Program-made: the position numbers and the translations under genes
The notes under the pieces: model-generated
What the model saw: only the letters and a program-made list of their open reading frames with translations
The model's database searches: none
Told to the model about the DNA's origin: nothing
Shown here: positions 12,539 through 21,029 of the stretch, in pieces
Numbering within the stretch: the first letter of the stretch is position 1
Layout of the letters: each line of letters starts with the position of its first letter
Origin: Photorhabdus sp. CRCIA-P01
GTDB lineage: Bacteria > Pseudomonadota > Gammaproteobacteria > Enterobacterales > Enterobacteriaceae
DNA: 63,154 nt
Reading direction: 5' to 3'
Assembly (NCBI RefSeq): GCF_003545805.1
Contig: NZ_NMQR01000028.1
Coordinates: 329-63,482, forward strand

Positions 12539-13306
12539 ATGTTAAGAATTGCTGATACGACTTTTCATTCCCGCCTATTTACCGGTACCGGCAAATTCGC
12601 CAATGCAAATTTAATGACTCAGGCTATAGCCGCTTCCGGCAGCCAGCTTGTCACGATGGCAATGAAACGCATTGATTTGCAGAGCGGTAATGATGCTATT
12701 TTGGCACCATTGCAAAAACTTGGCGTCAAATTGTTACCAAATACTTCTGGAGCCAAAACTGCGGAAGAGGCCCTGTTTGCTGCTCGTCTGGCCCGTGAAG
12801 CACTGGCAACCAACTGGATCAAACTAGAAATTCATCCTGATGTAAAATACTTGTTACCTGATCCGGTTGAAACACTCAAAGGCGCAGAAATGTTAGTCAA
12901 AGATGGGTTTGTCGTTCTGCCATATTGCAGCGCTGATCCCGTTTTGTGTAAGCGTCTGGAAGAAGTGGGTTGTGCGGCAGTCATGCCTTTAGGCGCCCCG
13001 ATTGGTTCTAATCGAGGGCTACTCACCCGAGATTTTCTGCAAATTATTATTGAGCAAGCACAAGTGCCAGTGGTCATTGATGCCGGCATCGGCGCACCAA
13101 GCCATGCATTGGAAGCGATTGAATTGGGTGCGGATGCTGTATTAGTCAACACCGCGATTGCCGTTGCACGTAATCCAGTAAAAATGGCTCAAGCCTTCAA
13201 AATAGCGATTGAAGCGGGTGAATTATCCCATCAAGCTGGGCTGGCAAGTCCAAAACAACATGCTGTTGCATCCAGTCCACTGACCGATTTTCTAGGGGTA
13301 TTTTGA
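12539..13306 (+). CDS. thiG: Thiazole synthase
   Basis: ThiG builds the thiazole phosphate ring from deoxyxylulose phosphate, dehydroglycine and ThiS thiocarboxylate. The 255-residue TIM barrel starts [20 protein letters not shown]. It has the Schiff-base lysine in [10 protein letters not shown] and the phosphate site [12 protein letters not shown]. The ATG at 12539 follows the thiS stop by one base; the open frame upstream is a shadow of thiS. It ends in a TGATG overlap with thiH. Confidence 0.96.
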   Translation: MLRIADTTFHSRLFTGTGKFANANLMTQAIAASGSQLVTMAMKRIDLQSGNDAILAPLQKLGVKLLPNTSGAKTAEEALFAARLAREALATNWIKLEIHPDVKYLLPDPVETLKGAEMLVKDGFVVLPYCSADPVLCKRLEEVGCAAVMPLGAPIGSNRGLLTRDFLQIIIEQAQVPVVIDAGIGAPSHALEAIELGADAVLVNTAIAVARNPVKMAQAFKIAIEAGELSHQAGLASPKQHAVASSPLTDFLGVF

Positions 13307-14445
13307 TGATTCATCATCTTATGAGCGGTAGTTTTAGTTACCGCTGGCAGCAATTGGACTGGGATGATATTACCCTTCGCATTAATAGCAAAACCGCCCA
13401 GGATGTTGAACGGGCATTAAGCAGTAACAAATTAAATCTGGACGATTTCATGGCTTTGCTCTCTCCGGCAGCGAAACCCTATATCGAACCACTAGCACAA
13501 CGGGCACAGAAACTGACTCGTCAACGCTTCGGTAACACCGTTGGTTTTTATGTACCGCTTTATCTCTCCAATTTGTGTGCCAATGACTGCACCTATTGCG
13601 GGTTCTCAATGAGTAACCGCATTAAACGCAAAACACTGAATAAAGATGAAATTATTGCCGAATGTCAGGCGATTAAAGCGCTGGGATTTGACAATCTGTT
13701 ATTAGTCACCGGAGAGCATCAAGGCAAGGTCGGTATGGATTATTTCCGCCGCTATCTGCCGCTTATCCACGAATATTTCAGCTCAATCATGATGGAAGTT
13801 CAGCCAATGACTCAGGAAGAGTACTCTGAACTGAAAACCCTGGGGCTGGATGGTGTGATGGTTTATCAGGAAACCTATCATAAACCAACTTATCGACTAC
13901 ATCATCTACAGGGTAAGAAGCAAGATTTTCACTGGCGGTTAGAAACACCCGATCGTCTCGGTCGGACAAAAATCGATAAAATCGGTTTAGGGGCACTGAT
14001 TGGCCTCTCCAGTCATTGGCGGACAGACTGCTATATGGTGGCTGAACATCTATCCTTTCTACAACACACATACTGGCAGAGCCGTTACTCAATTTCATTT
14101 CCCCGTTTGCGGCCTTGTACCGGAGGTATTGAACCAGCATCTCTAATGAGTGAAGCAGAATTGGTACAGCTGATTTGTGCTTTTCGTCTATTTGCACCAG
14201 ATGTTGAGCTTTCTATTTCTACTCGTGAATCGCCATTCTTCCGCGATCATGTCATACCGCTAGCGATTAATAATGTCAGTGCCGGCTCGAAAACCCAACC
14301 CGGTGGTTACGCAAATAATAGCCATGAAGAATTGGAGCAATTTATGCCGAATGATAATCGTTCTGTTTATCAGGTCGCGGATGTATTAATTAAAGCCGGG
14401 TTACAACCTGTCTGGAAAGATTGGGATGGTTATTTAGGTCGATAA
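13306..14445 (+). CDS. thiH: Tyrosine lyase, dehydroglycine synthase
   Basis: ThiH is a radical-SAM enzyme that splits tyrosine into p-cresol and dehydroglycine for the thiazole ring. The product of about 379 residues (377 in E. coli) has the cluster motif CANDCTYC (CxxxCxxC) near residue 90, then the LLVTGEH and EVQPM segments. The ATG at 13306 overlaps the thiG stop by one base. It is the last gene of the operon. Confidence 0.96.
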   Translation: MIHHLMSGSFSYRWQQLDWDDITLRINSKTAQDVERALSSNKLNLDDFMALLSPAAKPYIEPLAQRAQKLTRQRFGNTVGFYVPLYLSNLCANDCTYCGFSMSNRIKRKTLNKDEIIAECQAIKALGFDNLLLVTGEHQGKVGMDYFRRYLPLIHEYFSSIMMEVQPMTQEEYSELKTLGLDGVMVYQETYHKPTYRLHHLQGKKQDFHWRLETPDRLGRTKIDKIGLGALIGLSSHWRTDCYMVAEHLSFLQHTYWQSRYSISFPRLRPCTGGIEPASLMSEAELVQLICAFRLFAPDVELSISTRESPFFRDHVIPLAINNVSAGSKTQPGGYANNSHEELEQFMPNDNRSVYQVADVLIKAGLQPVWKDWDGYLGR

Positions 14446-14534
14446 TTTAATTTTCTTTCTTATCAAAGAATTCAATTTTAAGTAAAAGTCTTTAACAGGC
14501 AATAACGACAAAAAATAGGATTTAATATAACAAA

Positions 14535-14558
14535 CTGTCTGGTGCTAATACCAGACAG
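14535..14558. terminator. Inverted repeat after the thiamine operon
   Basis: CTGTCTGGT (14535-14543) and ACCAGACAG (14550-14558) form a perfect 9-bp stem with a 6-base loop, 90 bp after thiH. No clean U-tract follows, so it may act as a terminator of weak type or as an RNA-stabilising hairpin. The rest of 14446-15018 is very AT-rich and contains no gene that I can support. Confidence 0.5.
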
Positions 14559-15018
14559 TAATACATAAAAACACGATGAACAAGAAAATAATTATCATTT
14601 GAAATATCTATTTTGAATTTTAAATAAAAATTCATCCATATAGTTCTAACCAACATTATAAAATATATTTTTATTATTAATATTTTATTTCCACCTAACC
14701 GTTTTATGCACAATTAAAATTTAACTTTTAATATACAAATATATTACTCATCGATATACAAATTATCCACATAAAATAAAAATCAAAATAAAATTTCAAT
14801 TAATACCAACAAATAATGAGAAGAATAGCCCATGTATACTGAATATATCAAAAATTGCTCTCATTTGTTTTATTTTCATACCAATTTTCTCAAATTACAA
14901 CTCACCACCAACAAAAAATACAATTGAGTATTATCCTATTATTGATAAAGTGCCCACCCGAAAAACAAAGCGATTAGAAAATTAAACTTATTTCTATTTA
15001 TTTAAAAAGGACTAATAT

Positions 15019-15495
15019 ATGAACGTACAAGAGATCCTGAATAACGAAGATTATTCTGATAATAAGAAAAACTCTCATAAAGAACTGGTTAACGGCTCAT
15101 TCGAAGAAGGATATAACGGCTGGAGAATCCCAGCCCCTGAATCAGTAGAAATCTTATCTGAAAATGGCGTTCACTTTATCAGAATCCAAAGCGTTACCGG
15201 TTCTGGCGTCATTGATCAAATTATAGAAGGATTAGAACCTAACACTAAATATAAATTAACAGCTACAGCGCGCGTATCAGCAGAATGGGCCTCATCAGCT
15301 TATTTTGGTTTACAGAGTCGTACCGATGGCCCCGAATCTTTTGCTGTAAACAGCACCGATTTTACAACGGGCTCGGTAGAATTAAGCACAGATCAAGAGG
15401 GACTTTTACGCGTTTATTTATTGAAAGACCAAGTTGGTCATCGACCAGATGGAGAAACCGCTGACTTTACCGGTTTTGTTTTAGAAAAAGCCTAA
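15019..15495 (+). CDS. Uncharacterised protein with carbohydrate-binding-module-like fold
   Basis: A 158-residue acidic protein. From about residue 22 it reads ELVNGSFEEGYNGWRI, followed by IIEGLEPNTKYKLTATARVS, a pattern seen in galactose-binding-like beta-sandwich domains such as CBM4/9. No signal peptide is visible: the first 20 residues are hydrophilic. It stands alone between an AT-rich gap and a strong terminator, with AAGGA upstream of the ATG, so it is a single-gene unit. Binding to sugar is an inference from fold pattern only; the ligand is unknown. Confidence 0.7.
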   Translation: MNVQEILNNEDYSDNKKNSHKELVNGSFEEGYNGWRIPAPESVEILSENGVHFIRIQSVTGSGVIDQIIEGLEPNTKYKLTATARVSAEWASSAYFGLQSRTDGPESFAVNSTDFTTGSVELSTDQEGLLRVYLLKDQVGHRPDGETADFTGFVLEKA

Positions 15496-15523
15496 CTATT
15501 TAACTTCGAAGTAGTTTGACATT

Positions 15524-15559
15524 AAAACACACCCGGAACAGGAAGCTCCGGGTGTTTTA
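15524..15559. terminator. Bidirectional rho-independent terminator
   Basis: ACACCCGGA (15529-15537) pairs with TCCGGGTGT (15547-15555). The stem is preceded by AAAA and followed by TTTAAAA, so it can end transcription from the plus-strand gene at 15019 and from the minus-strand gene at 15602. Confidence 0.8.
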
Positions 15560-15601
15560 AAATCTGTCTCAGTAGAGATAATTCTCCGAAAATAACCTCA
15601 T

Positions 15602-16183
15602 CTAACTTAAATCATGCAGTGGTTTTTTTATTGGCAGTGTCAATTGGAAATCAGAAAACCGCACCTGTAATCCATGCCGTTCTGGAGAACAACACATTGC
15701 CCCAACAAAGACAGGTTGTTTATCTTCGAAAAAAGGAGACAACCTCAACAATGGCCACCGTACACCATCAGTGGAATATTGCAGTCTTAAATATCCCTCT
15801 TCACGAGTCAAACGTAACCAGAATTTACTCGAATCACCGGGAAATACGCCCATAGACCAATCAGAATGATGACGTGTTAGCACACTACCAATCGTGGCGT
15901 GGCCGTCGGAATATTCAATTCCTCCCTTCAGCCAATGTTTCTCATCCACTAATAGCATGATTCCCGCTTGATCGTATAAATGTTCAAAACAGCCTTCAAT
16001 ACAGAGTTGAAAGGTGAAATCATCCTCAATATAACGCCCAAAAACATGACCATTATGACGTTCAAAGCCATACCATGTTCGTTGCCAAAAGTCAGTTTTA
16101 TGATCTGTAGTGACATTAAGCCAGCCGCTTCCACATTGCCAATCAGATGGTTCATTAAGCCAATGATATTGTGACAAACCCAT
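15602..16183 (-). CDS. DUF1349 family protein
   Basis: A 193-residue protein with the pattern of DUF1349, a concanavalin-A-like beta-sandwich. It has WQRTWYGF near the N-terminus, YDQAGIMLLVDEKHWLKGGIEY in the middle (about 70-95) and W-rich strands later. No catalytic motif and no signal peptide are seen. Members are often linked to carbohydrate genes but have no firm function. It lies 14 bp behind the MFS gene with a GAGGGAG ribosome site, and is the last gene of this minus-strand set. Confidence 0.75.
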   Translation of the reverse strand: MGLSQYHWLNEPSDWQCGSGWLNVTTDHKTDFWQRTWYGFERHNGHVFGRYIEDDFTFQLCIEGCFEHLYDQAGIMLLVDEKHWLKGGIEYSDGHATIGSVLTRHHSDWSMGVFPGDSSKFWLRLTREEGYLRLQYSTDGVRWPLLRLSPFFEDKQPVFVGAMCCSPERHGLQVRFSDFQLTLPIKKPLHDLS

Positions 16184-16197
16184 AGGAACTCCCTCTA

Positions 16198-17349
16198 TTA
16201 TCTTCCATTTGAATTAATTAATTTATATCCTGCAAGTAAGGAAATAGAGAGTAAAGCAATACAAGCAAAAGCGCCGTGTAATGTCACAATTTGCGCTAAT
16301 CCACCAATGATTGCAGGTCCCAATAAAATCCCTGAATATCCCATGGTAGAAACCGCAGCAACGGCCAGAAAATCAGGCATAATTTTCTGTTGACCAGAAG
16401 CAGTAAAAAGCATTGGCGCTATATTGGATAATCCTGCTCCGATCATCAGGAAAGAGAGCCCTAACATTATTACGGTTGATGCTGAGTAAATAAGGATAAA
16501 CCCGGAAGTAGCCAATAAAGCACTGCTGATAAAAACCCGTCGGTGTCCATAAAGGGCAATGATCTTATCACCGAGAAAGCGGCCCGATGTCATAGCAATA
16601 GCAAACAAGGTATAACCGATACCCGCCTGATGACTACTGATATTATGTACGCTGGTTAATAATATACCGCTCCAGTCCAGCATTGATCCTTCCATGATAT
16701 AGGCAACAAAACAGAGAAAGCCTAATAAAATCACGATCCCATGAGGCACCGCAAAAAATGGCGTATTACCCGGTTCGGCTTCGTTTAATAATCCACTCCA
16801 TATCGGCAGTAACAGTAAAATAACCAGCAATACCACCATTACCATCACCTGGAAAGGTGATATTCCCAAAGCCAATAATGTACTCACCGATCCTGCACCG
16901 GCGATCCCGCCCAAACTAAATAACGCGTGAAAGCCAGACATAATTGGCCTTCGAGCCATTTTCTCAACCATGACAGCGTGGATATTGACCACAACATCCA
17001 TTGCACCAATACCGGCGCCAAAGATAAATAAAGCGCAAGCCAATGTTAGCGGTGTCGGTAATACACTTAGCCCTGGCAACATCACTAGCACGACCAAAGC
17101 ACATAAAGTGAAGATTTGCCGACAGCCAAAACGTGCTGCTAACATGCCGGCTATCGGCATCATGATGAAAGAGCCAATACCGAACGCCAACATCAGGAGC
17201 CCCATCGCGCCATTATCAAGTTGTAGCCGTTCTTTAGCTAAAGGAATGAGGGGCGCCCAACTTGCAAGACTAAAGCCGGCAATAAAAAAAGCGGCTCGCG
17301 TTGCCATAATGGGTTGTTTTACCAAAGAGACAATATTTTGATCAGACAA
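16198..17349 (-). CDS. MFS transporter, YbjJ-like
   Basis: A 383-residue membrane protein with 11-12 hydrophobic segments, typical of the major facilitator superfamily. It has the loop MLAARFGCRQ after TM2 and a hydrophilic central loop around 190. The overall look is closest to the YbjJ/fucose-type subfamily. The start is a TTG at 17349 with AAGGA upstream; an ATG at 17307 would shorten it by 14 residues. Its place behind three biosynthetic-type genes suggests export (or uptake) of their product. The substrate is unknown. Confidence 0.8.
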   Translation of the reverse strand: MSDQNIVSLVKQPIMATRAAFFIAGFSLASWAPLIPLAKERLQLDNGAMGLLMLAFGIGSFIMMPIAGMLAARFGCRQIFTLCALVVLVMLPGLSVLPTPLTLACALFIFGAGIGAMDVVVNIHAVMVEKMARRPIMSGFHALFSLGGIAGAGSVSTLLALGISPFQVMVMVVLLVILLLLPIWSGLLNEAEPGNTPFFAVPHGIVILLGFLCFVAYIMEGSMLDWSGILLTSVHNISSHQAGIGYTLFAIAMTSGRFLGDKIIALYGHRRVFISSALLATSGFILIYSASTVIMLGLSFLMIGAGLSNIAPMLFTASGQQKIMPDFLAVAAVSTMGYSGILLGPAIIGGLAQIVTLHGAFACIALLSISLLAGYKLINSNGR

Positions 17350-17370
17350 CTCATGTTCCTTCTATATCAA

Positions 17371-17404
17371 TAAAATGCCCTCCGATATGATTTACGGAGG
17401 GCAT
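17371..17404 (-). terminator. Terminator between the HAD gene and the MFS gene
   Basis: ATGCCCTCCG and CGGAGGGCAT form a perfect 10-bp stem (17375-17404). On the minus strand this is followed by TTTTATTG. It sits 3 bp after the HAD phosphatase stop, so a fraction of transcripts should stop before the transporter gene. Confidence 0.8.
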
Positions 17405-17407
17405 AAG

Positions 17408-18040
17408 TTATGCAAAATTAATTTTAGAAAATTGGGGAATATCGGTCAGCGCCCCAATAATACGAGTGGCCTGTTGATACTGTTCCGCAACCGACAAAGC
17501 ATGAGGCCAAGCATACACATAGGGAATACCTGCCTGCGTCGCTGCTGTAATTCCCAAATCGGTATCTTCAATCACTAATGTCTGATGAACATCCATAGAT
17601 TTCAATTTCAACATAGCAAGATAGGGATCAGGATGAGGTTTCGTCCTCGCAACATCGTCACCCGAGATTAAAGCCGGGCTTTCGCTCAATTCCAGCAATC
17701 CAATATTTGCCAAACACACTTCCCGCGGCGCAGTAGAGACAAAACCAAAAGGGATATTGTGCTGTTGTAAAGCCGCTATTAACCGGGCAATCCCTGGCCG
17801 AAGGTAACTTTTAGACAGCTTATCTTTATAAACAGAGACGATTCGAGCAGTGATCTCTTTCTGTTGCTGAGCTGGAACCCCAATGTAATCCAGCGTTTTC
17901 GCCAAACTCAGGCCAATAAGTTGCTGTGGTTGTACATGCTGTGTGTAGTCAGGAGCCAAATCACAAAGAACATCAAAGTGCAGTTGTTCACTGTCAACAA
18001 TGACCCCATCGATATCAAAAATCACATTAAATCTATCCAT
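17408..18040 (-). CDS. HAD-superfamily phosphatase, beta-phosphoglucomutase-like
   Basis: A 210-residue HAD hydrolase. Motif I is FDIDGVIVDS (Asp9/Asp11), a small helical cap follows, motif II is in FVSTAPR, the lysine lies in RTKPHPDPY, and the acidic motif is VIEDTDLGI. This is the pattern of subfamily IA (phosphoglycolate phosphatase, beta-phosphoglucomutase, sugar phosphatases). The ATG at 18040 has better spacing to GGA than the ATG three codons earlier. It starts 13 bp after the dehydrogenase stop. It probably dephosphorylates an intermediate of the same pathway (inference). Confidence 0.82.
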   Translation of the reverse strand: MDRFNVIFDIDGVIVDSEQLHFDVLCDLAPDYTQHVQPQQLIGLSLAKTLDYIGVPAQQQKEITARIVSVYKDKLSKSYLRPGIARLIAALQQHNIPFGFVSTAPREVCLANIGLLELSESPALISGDDVARTKPHPDPYLAMLKLKSMDVHQTLVIEDTDLGITAATQAGIPYVYAWPHALSVAEQYQQATRIIGALTDIPQFSKINFA

Positions 18041-18053
18041 GTGAAACATTCCA

Positions 18054-19115
18054 TTATTTTAGATCGGAAATACGGATAAGCACTTTACAGTTTGGAGTAA
18101 AGAGTGGTTTTTGGGTTTTGCCCGCAATATCACAACCAACCGTGAGAAAAGCCTGCAAGTAATCATTAAAATCAAAGATCTGGCTGACCAAACGACCTGC
18201 TGGAATAACACCATCACGGATCGCGGTATAAGCACGTTCAAAACTGTTGTTCAGAGAATCAATGGAACCAATCACTGAAAGGCTCTTATCAGCAATTTTC
18301 AGGATATCAAGATTAGCATGCTTATCTTTAAGCGCCACATTCAACAATTTTCCGCCAGGTGCCAGATGTTCAAAAATGTATTCGGTTAACTGCCCGGTCG
18401 TATCCACACATAGATCGATAAGCGCTGATTTATCGCCATATTGCTGCGCCAATGCCTCATCAAAATCAGTATACAGCTCACATTCCGGCGGCAGATTTTC
18501 TTTGGCAAATTGAACACGACTTTCGTTTTTCTCGACCATGAAAGCCTTAACGCCTCTGGCATGTAAAGCCCAAATATAGAGCATCCCCATTGGGCCCGCG
18601 CCAGCTACCGCTGCACGAATATTAGTATGAGTAATGCCCAGTTTATCAACCCCGGTCAGCGTGCAACTGAGTGGCTCAGTCAATGATGCCTCTTCCATAC
18701 TGACATGATCATCCAGCTTTATCAGCGAACTCTCTTTAGCCAGATATTGCTCGGCAAATGCCCCATCATAGGAAACCCCCGCTTCGGTTCCCAATTTTTT
18801 CTCGCAATGATTTGGACTGCCTGTCTGACACATCCGACAATGTCCACAGGAATAGGTTGGATTGATGACAACACGGTCACCCACATTAAAACGCGTGACA
18901 CTCTTCCCTATTTGCGTAACAACTCCCGTTGTTTCATGGCCCAAAGTGGTTCCCGGAATAGCAACAGGATAAGATCCGGTGATAATCCCAACATCCGTAC
19001 CACAAACGCCACACACCGCAATATCAACGACGACATCATCAGGTTCAACACAACGTAGTGGTTCAACATTCTGGATTTGAACATCCCATACCCGATTAAA
19101 TTTAAGTGCTTTCAT
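18054..19115 (-). CDS. Zinc-dependent medium-chain alcohol/polyol dehydrogenase
   Basis: A 353-residue MDR enzyme. Catalytic zinc ligands are visible as Cys38 (CGVCGTD) and His60-Glu61 (GHE). Structural zinc is held by Cys90, Cys93, Cys96 and Cys104. The NAD(P) fold has AGAGPMG near residue 172. Such enzymes oxidise secondary alcohols of sugars, polyols and cyclitols, for example sorbitol, threonine and deoxy-scyllo-inosamine dehydrogenases. The gene starts on the last base of the aminotransferase (TAATG), so translation is coupled. The substrate is unknown; a hydroxyl next to an amino group is a reasonable guess. Confidence 0.85.
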   Translation of the reverse strand: MKALKFNRVWDVQIQNVEPLRCVEPDDVVVDIAVCGVCGTDVGIITGSYPVAIPGTTLGHETTGVVTQIGKSVTRFNVGDRVVINPTYSCGHCRMCQTGSPNHCEKKLGTEAGVSYDGAFAEQYLAKESSLIKLDDHVSMEEASLTEPLSCTLTGVDKLGITHTNIRAAVAGAGPMGMLYIWALHARGVKAFMVEKNESRVQFAKENLPPECELYTDFDEALAQQYGDKSALIDLCVDTTGQLTEYIFEHLAPGGKLLNVALKDKHANLDILKIADKSLSVIGSIDSLNNSFERAYTAIRDGVIPAGRLVSQIFDFNDYLQAFLTVGCDIAGKTQKPLFTPNCKVLIRISDLK

Positions 19116-20368
19116 TACGCGACCTCCTTGTTGTCCAGCATATTTAACGTCATATCAGCAAAAGTTAGATCAAGCTTATACAAAATTTCGTTTAAATGTT
19201 CCTGAGTACAAATTAACGGTGGGCGAACTTTAAGCGCACGCCCCTTACCATAACGAGAACCCCGGATAATCAAGTTATGAGAATTCGCGATTGCAATCGC
19301 TTGTGCCGCAAATTCTGGTGACGGCGTATCAAAGCCAAACATATAACCGACGCCTCTAACACCCGTAATTTCTGGATATTTATGCTGTAATGTTAATAAG
19401 CCATCACGCAAATAAGTTTCATGACGCTGTACATTCTCCAGAACCTGCTCGTCTTCGATGATATCGATAATTTCGTTGAGCGCCGTTAATGAAAGAGGGT
19501 TAGCGCCTGATGTACTGGAGTGTTCGAATGACTCTAATACATCTAATGAACTCCGCATCAGCACACCACCGGTAGGAATACCTATGCCACCAGCGCCCTT
19601 AGCGAAAACAATAATATCGGGTTCTAATTCTTTGGCGTAACCAGTTGAGGCGAAAAATGTCCCAGTACGGCCAAATCCGGTCTGTACTTCATCTGCGATA
19701 ATAATAATGTCATGTTTATGACAGATATCTCTGATCTTACGGTAAAAATCGACAGGGAAAACGTTATTGCCGCCGTTTCCTTGAATAGGCTCAATGATAA
19801 GACAGGCAATATTGTCATTTGAACCTAATTGAATAAATTGCTCCAAGTCAAAATATTGATTGGGTTCTATACTCGGTTCAGACTCTGACATGACACTAGC
19901 AGGGGTTGGAATTTTTAAAGAACCATCAATGTTGACATGGAAATCTTTAATCCTAAAAGCATTACCCGAAATTTGCGCTGTGGCTAAAGACTGGCCATGA
20001 TGAGCCAAAAAGAAAGAGATAACCCCTGAACGCCCTGTTGCTTTTTGCGCGATACGAATTGCGCATTCAACCGCCCCAGAACCGGAAACATCACGTAACC
20101 ATATTCTATCAATGCCCTCAGGGGTATATTTAACTAATTTACCTAAAATATATTGTGATATTTCATGGGTATAAGCTGAACTTAGATGTGTACACCTGTC
20201 GATCTGCTGTTTTAATTTTTCTGTTATTCTGCGATTAGTGTACCCAAGAGGAAGGTTAAATGTCCCCGAAGCTGCATCGATATACTTTTCACCATCAATT
20301 TCCAAATAAGGCCCATTCCCAACAAAGCGAGAAAGCATATCTTCAAACCGTTTTCCATTTTCCATCAT
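19115..20368 (-). CDS. Class III (omega) PLP aminotransferase
   Basis: A 417-residue fold-type I aminotransferase. The cofactor sites are SGSGAVE (about 95-101), ADEVQTGFGRTG (Asp226) and the Schiff-base lysine K257 in VFAKGAGGIGIPTGG. The C-terminal part has KVRPPL. Class III members transfer an amino group to aldehydes, ketones or sugar ketones. It is the first gene of a set aminotransferase-dehydrogenase-phosphatase, with AAGG seven bases before the ATG. The N-terminus is polar, so the enzyme is cytosolic. The actual substrate cannot be read. Confidence 0.85.
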   Translation of the reverse strand: MMENGKRFEDMLSRFVGNGPYLEIDGEKYIDAASGTFNLPLGYTNRRITEKLKQQIDRCTHLSSAYTHEISQYILGKLVKYTPEGIDRIWLRDVSGSGAVECAIRIAQKATGRSGVISFFLAHHGQSLATAQISGNAFRIKDFHVNIDGSLKIPTPASVMSESEPSIEPNQYFDLEQFIQLGSNDNIACLIIEPIQGNGGNNVFPVDFYRKIRDICHKHDIIIIADEVQTGFGRTGTFFASTGYAKELEPDIIVFAKGAGGIGIPTGGVLMRSSLDVLESFEHSSTSGANPLSLTALNEIIDIIEDEQVLENVQRHETYLRDGLLTLQHKYPEITGVRGVGYMFGFDTPSPEFAAQAIAIANSHNLIIRGSRYGKGRALKVRPPLICTQEHLNEILYKLDLTFADMTLNMLDNKEVA

Positions 20369-21029
20369 TTCATTACCTTAATTAATCATTTCTAACTATA
20401 AGAAAGCACAATAATCTTTAATAGGTAAGAGAATATTTACTAAAAATTAATTTAGATCAACAAAAAACCTATAAAAACCACAAAAACATTTAAAAAATTA
20501 AAGTATTTTGTATAAAATACATTATTATTTTGAATGATTTGATAATGACATGCAGAACTGCTGCTCTATAAGGTTAATCACAAGAAATTCTGCTAGAAAT
20601 CCTGCAAAACTGTACTTAAGTCTCCCATCTTGCAACTTTTGCGCAGATGATAAGAATATTGATATCGCACATAGTTATTTTCTGATAGGTGATCAAATGT
20701 CATAAAAGACTCTCAATCATTTCTGATCTGCCAGAAAAAGTGTGTTTTTTATACTGAGAAGATAGTCAGACTCTCGACGGACATTAAAATACCCGCACAA
20801 GCTAGCCGGTTTACACTGGTGAATAGCTCGTATAAAGTTCAGACTTTAAAAAAAGTAAAGGGTTCTGTCCGTGCGCGATCCTTGAACACACCTATCGCCA
20901 GCTTGAAATGACTTGCCAGTCGGATTTCTGGTGTATCCAAGATCTTTGGTTGCGCTAAAGAATGAATTCCACTGAGCCTATTCGCCAATAAAACCACCAC
21001 CATATTATTGAAATATCAAAAGAACACAC
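20369..21029. other. AT-rich intergenic region with a possible gene fragment
   Basis: This 660-bp gap between two divergent genes holds the promoters of both but I cannot place them securely. About 20840-21003 is less AT-rich. On the minus strand it is open for about 53 codons, starting near ATG 21003 (MVVVLLANRLSG...) and containing PKILDTPEIRLASHFKLAIG. It has no clear ribosome site or family. It may be a gene remnant. The rest looks noncoding. Confidence 0.4.

Noticed and set aside
14522-14713. 63-codon frame in the AT-rich gap after thiH
   Set aside because: It is in low-complexity A/T DNA, overlaps an inverted repeat and has no recognisable family.
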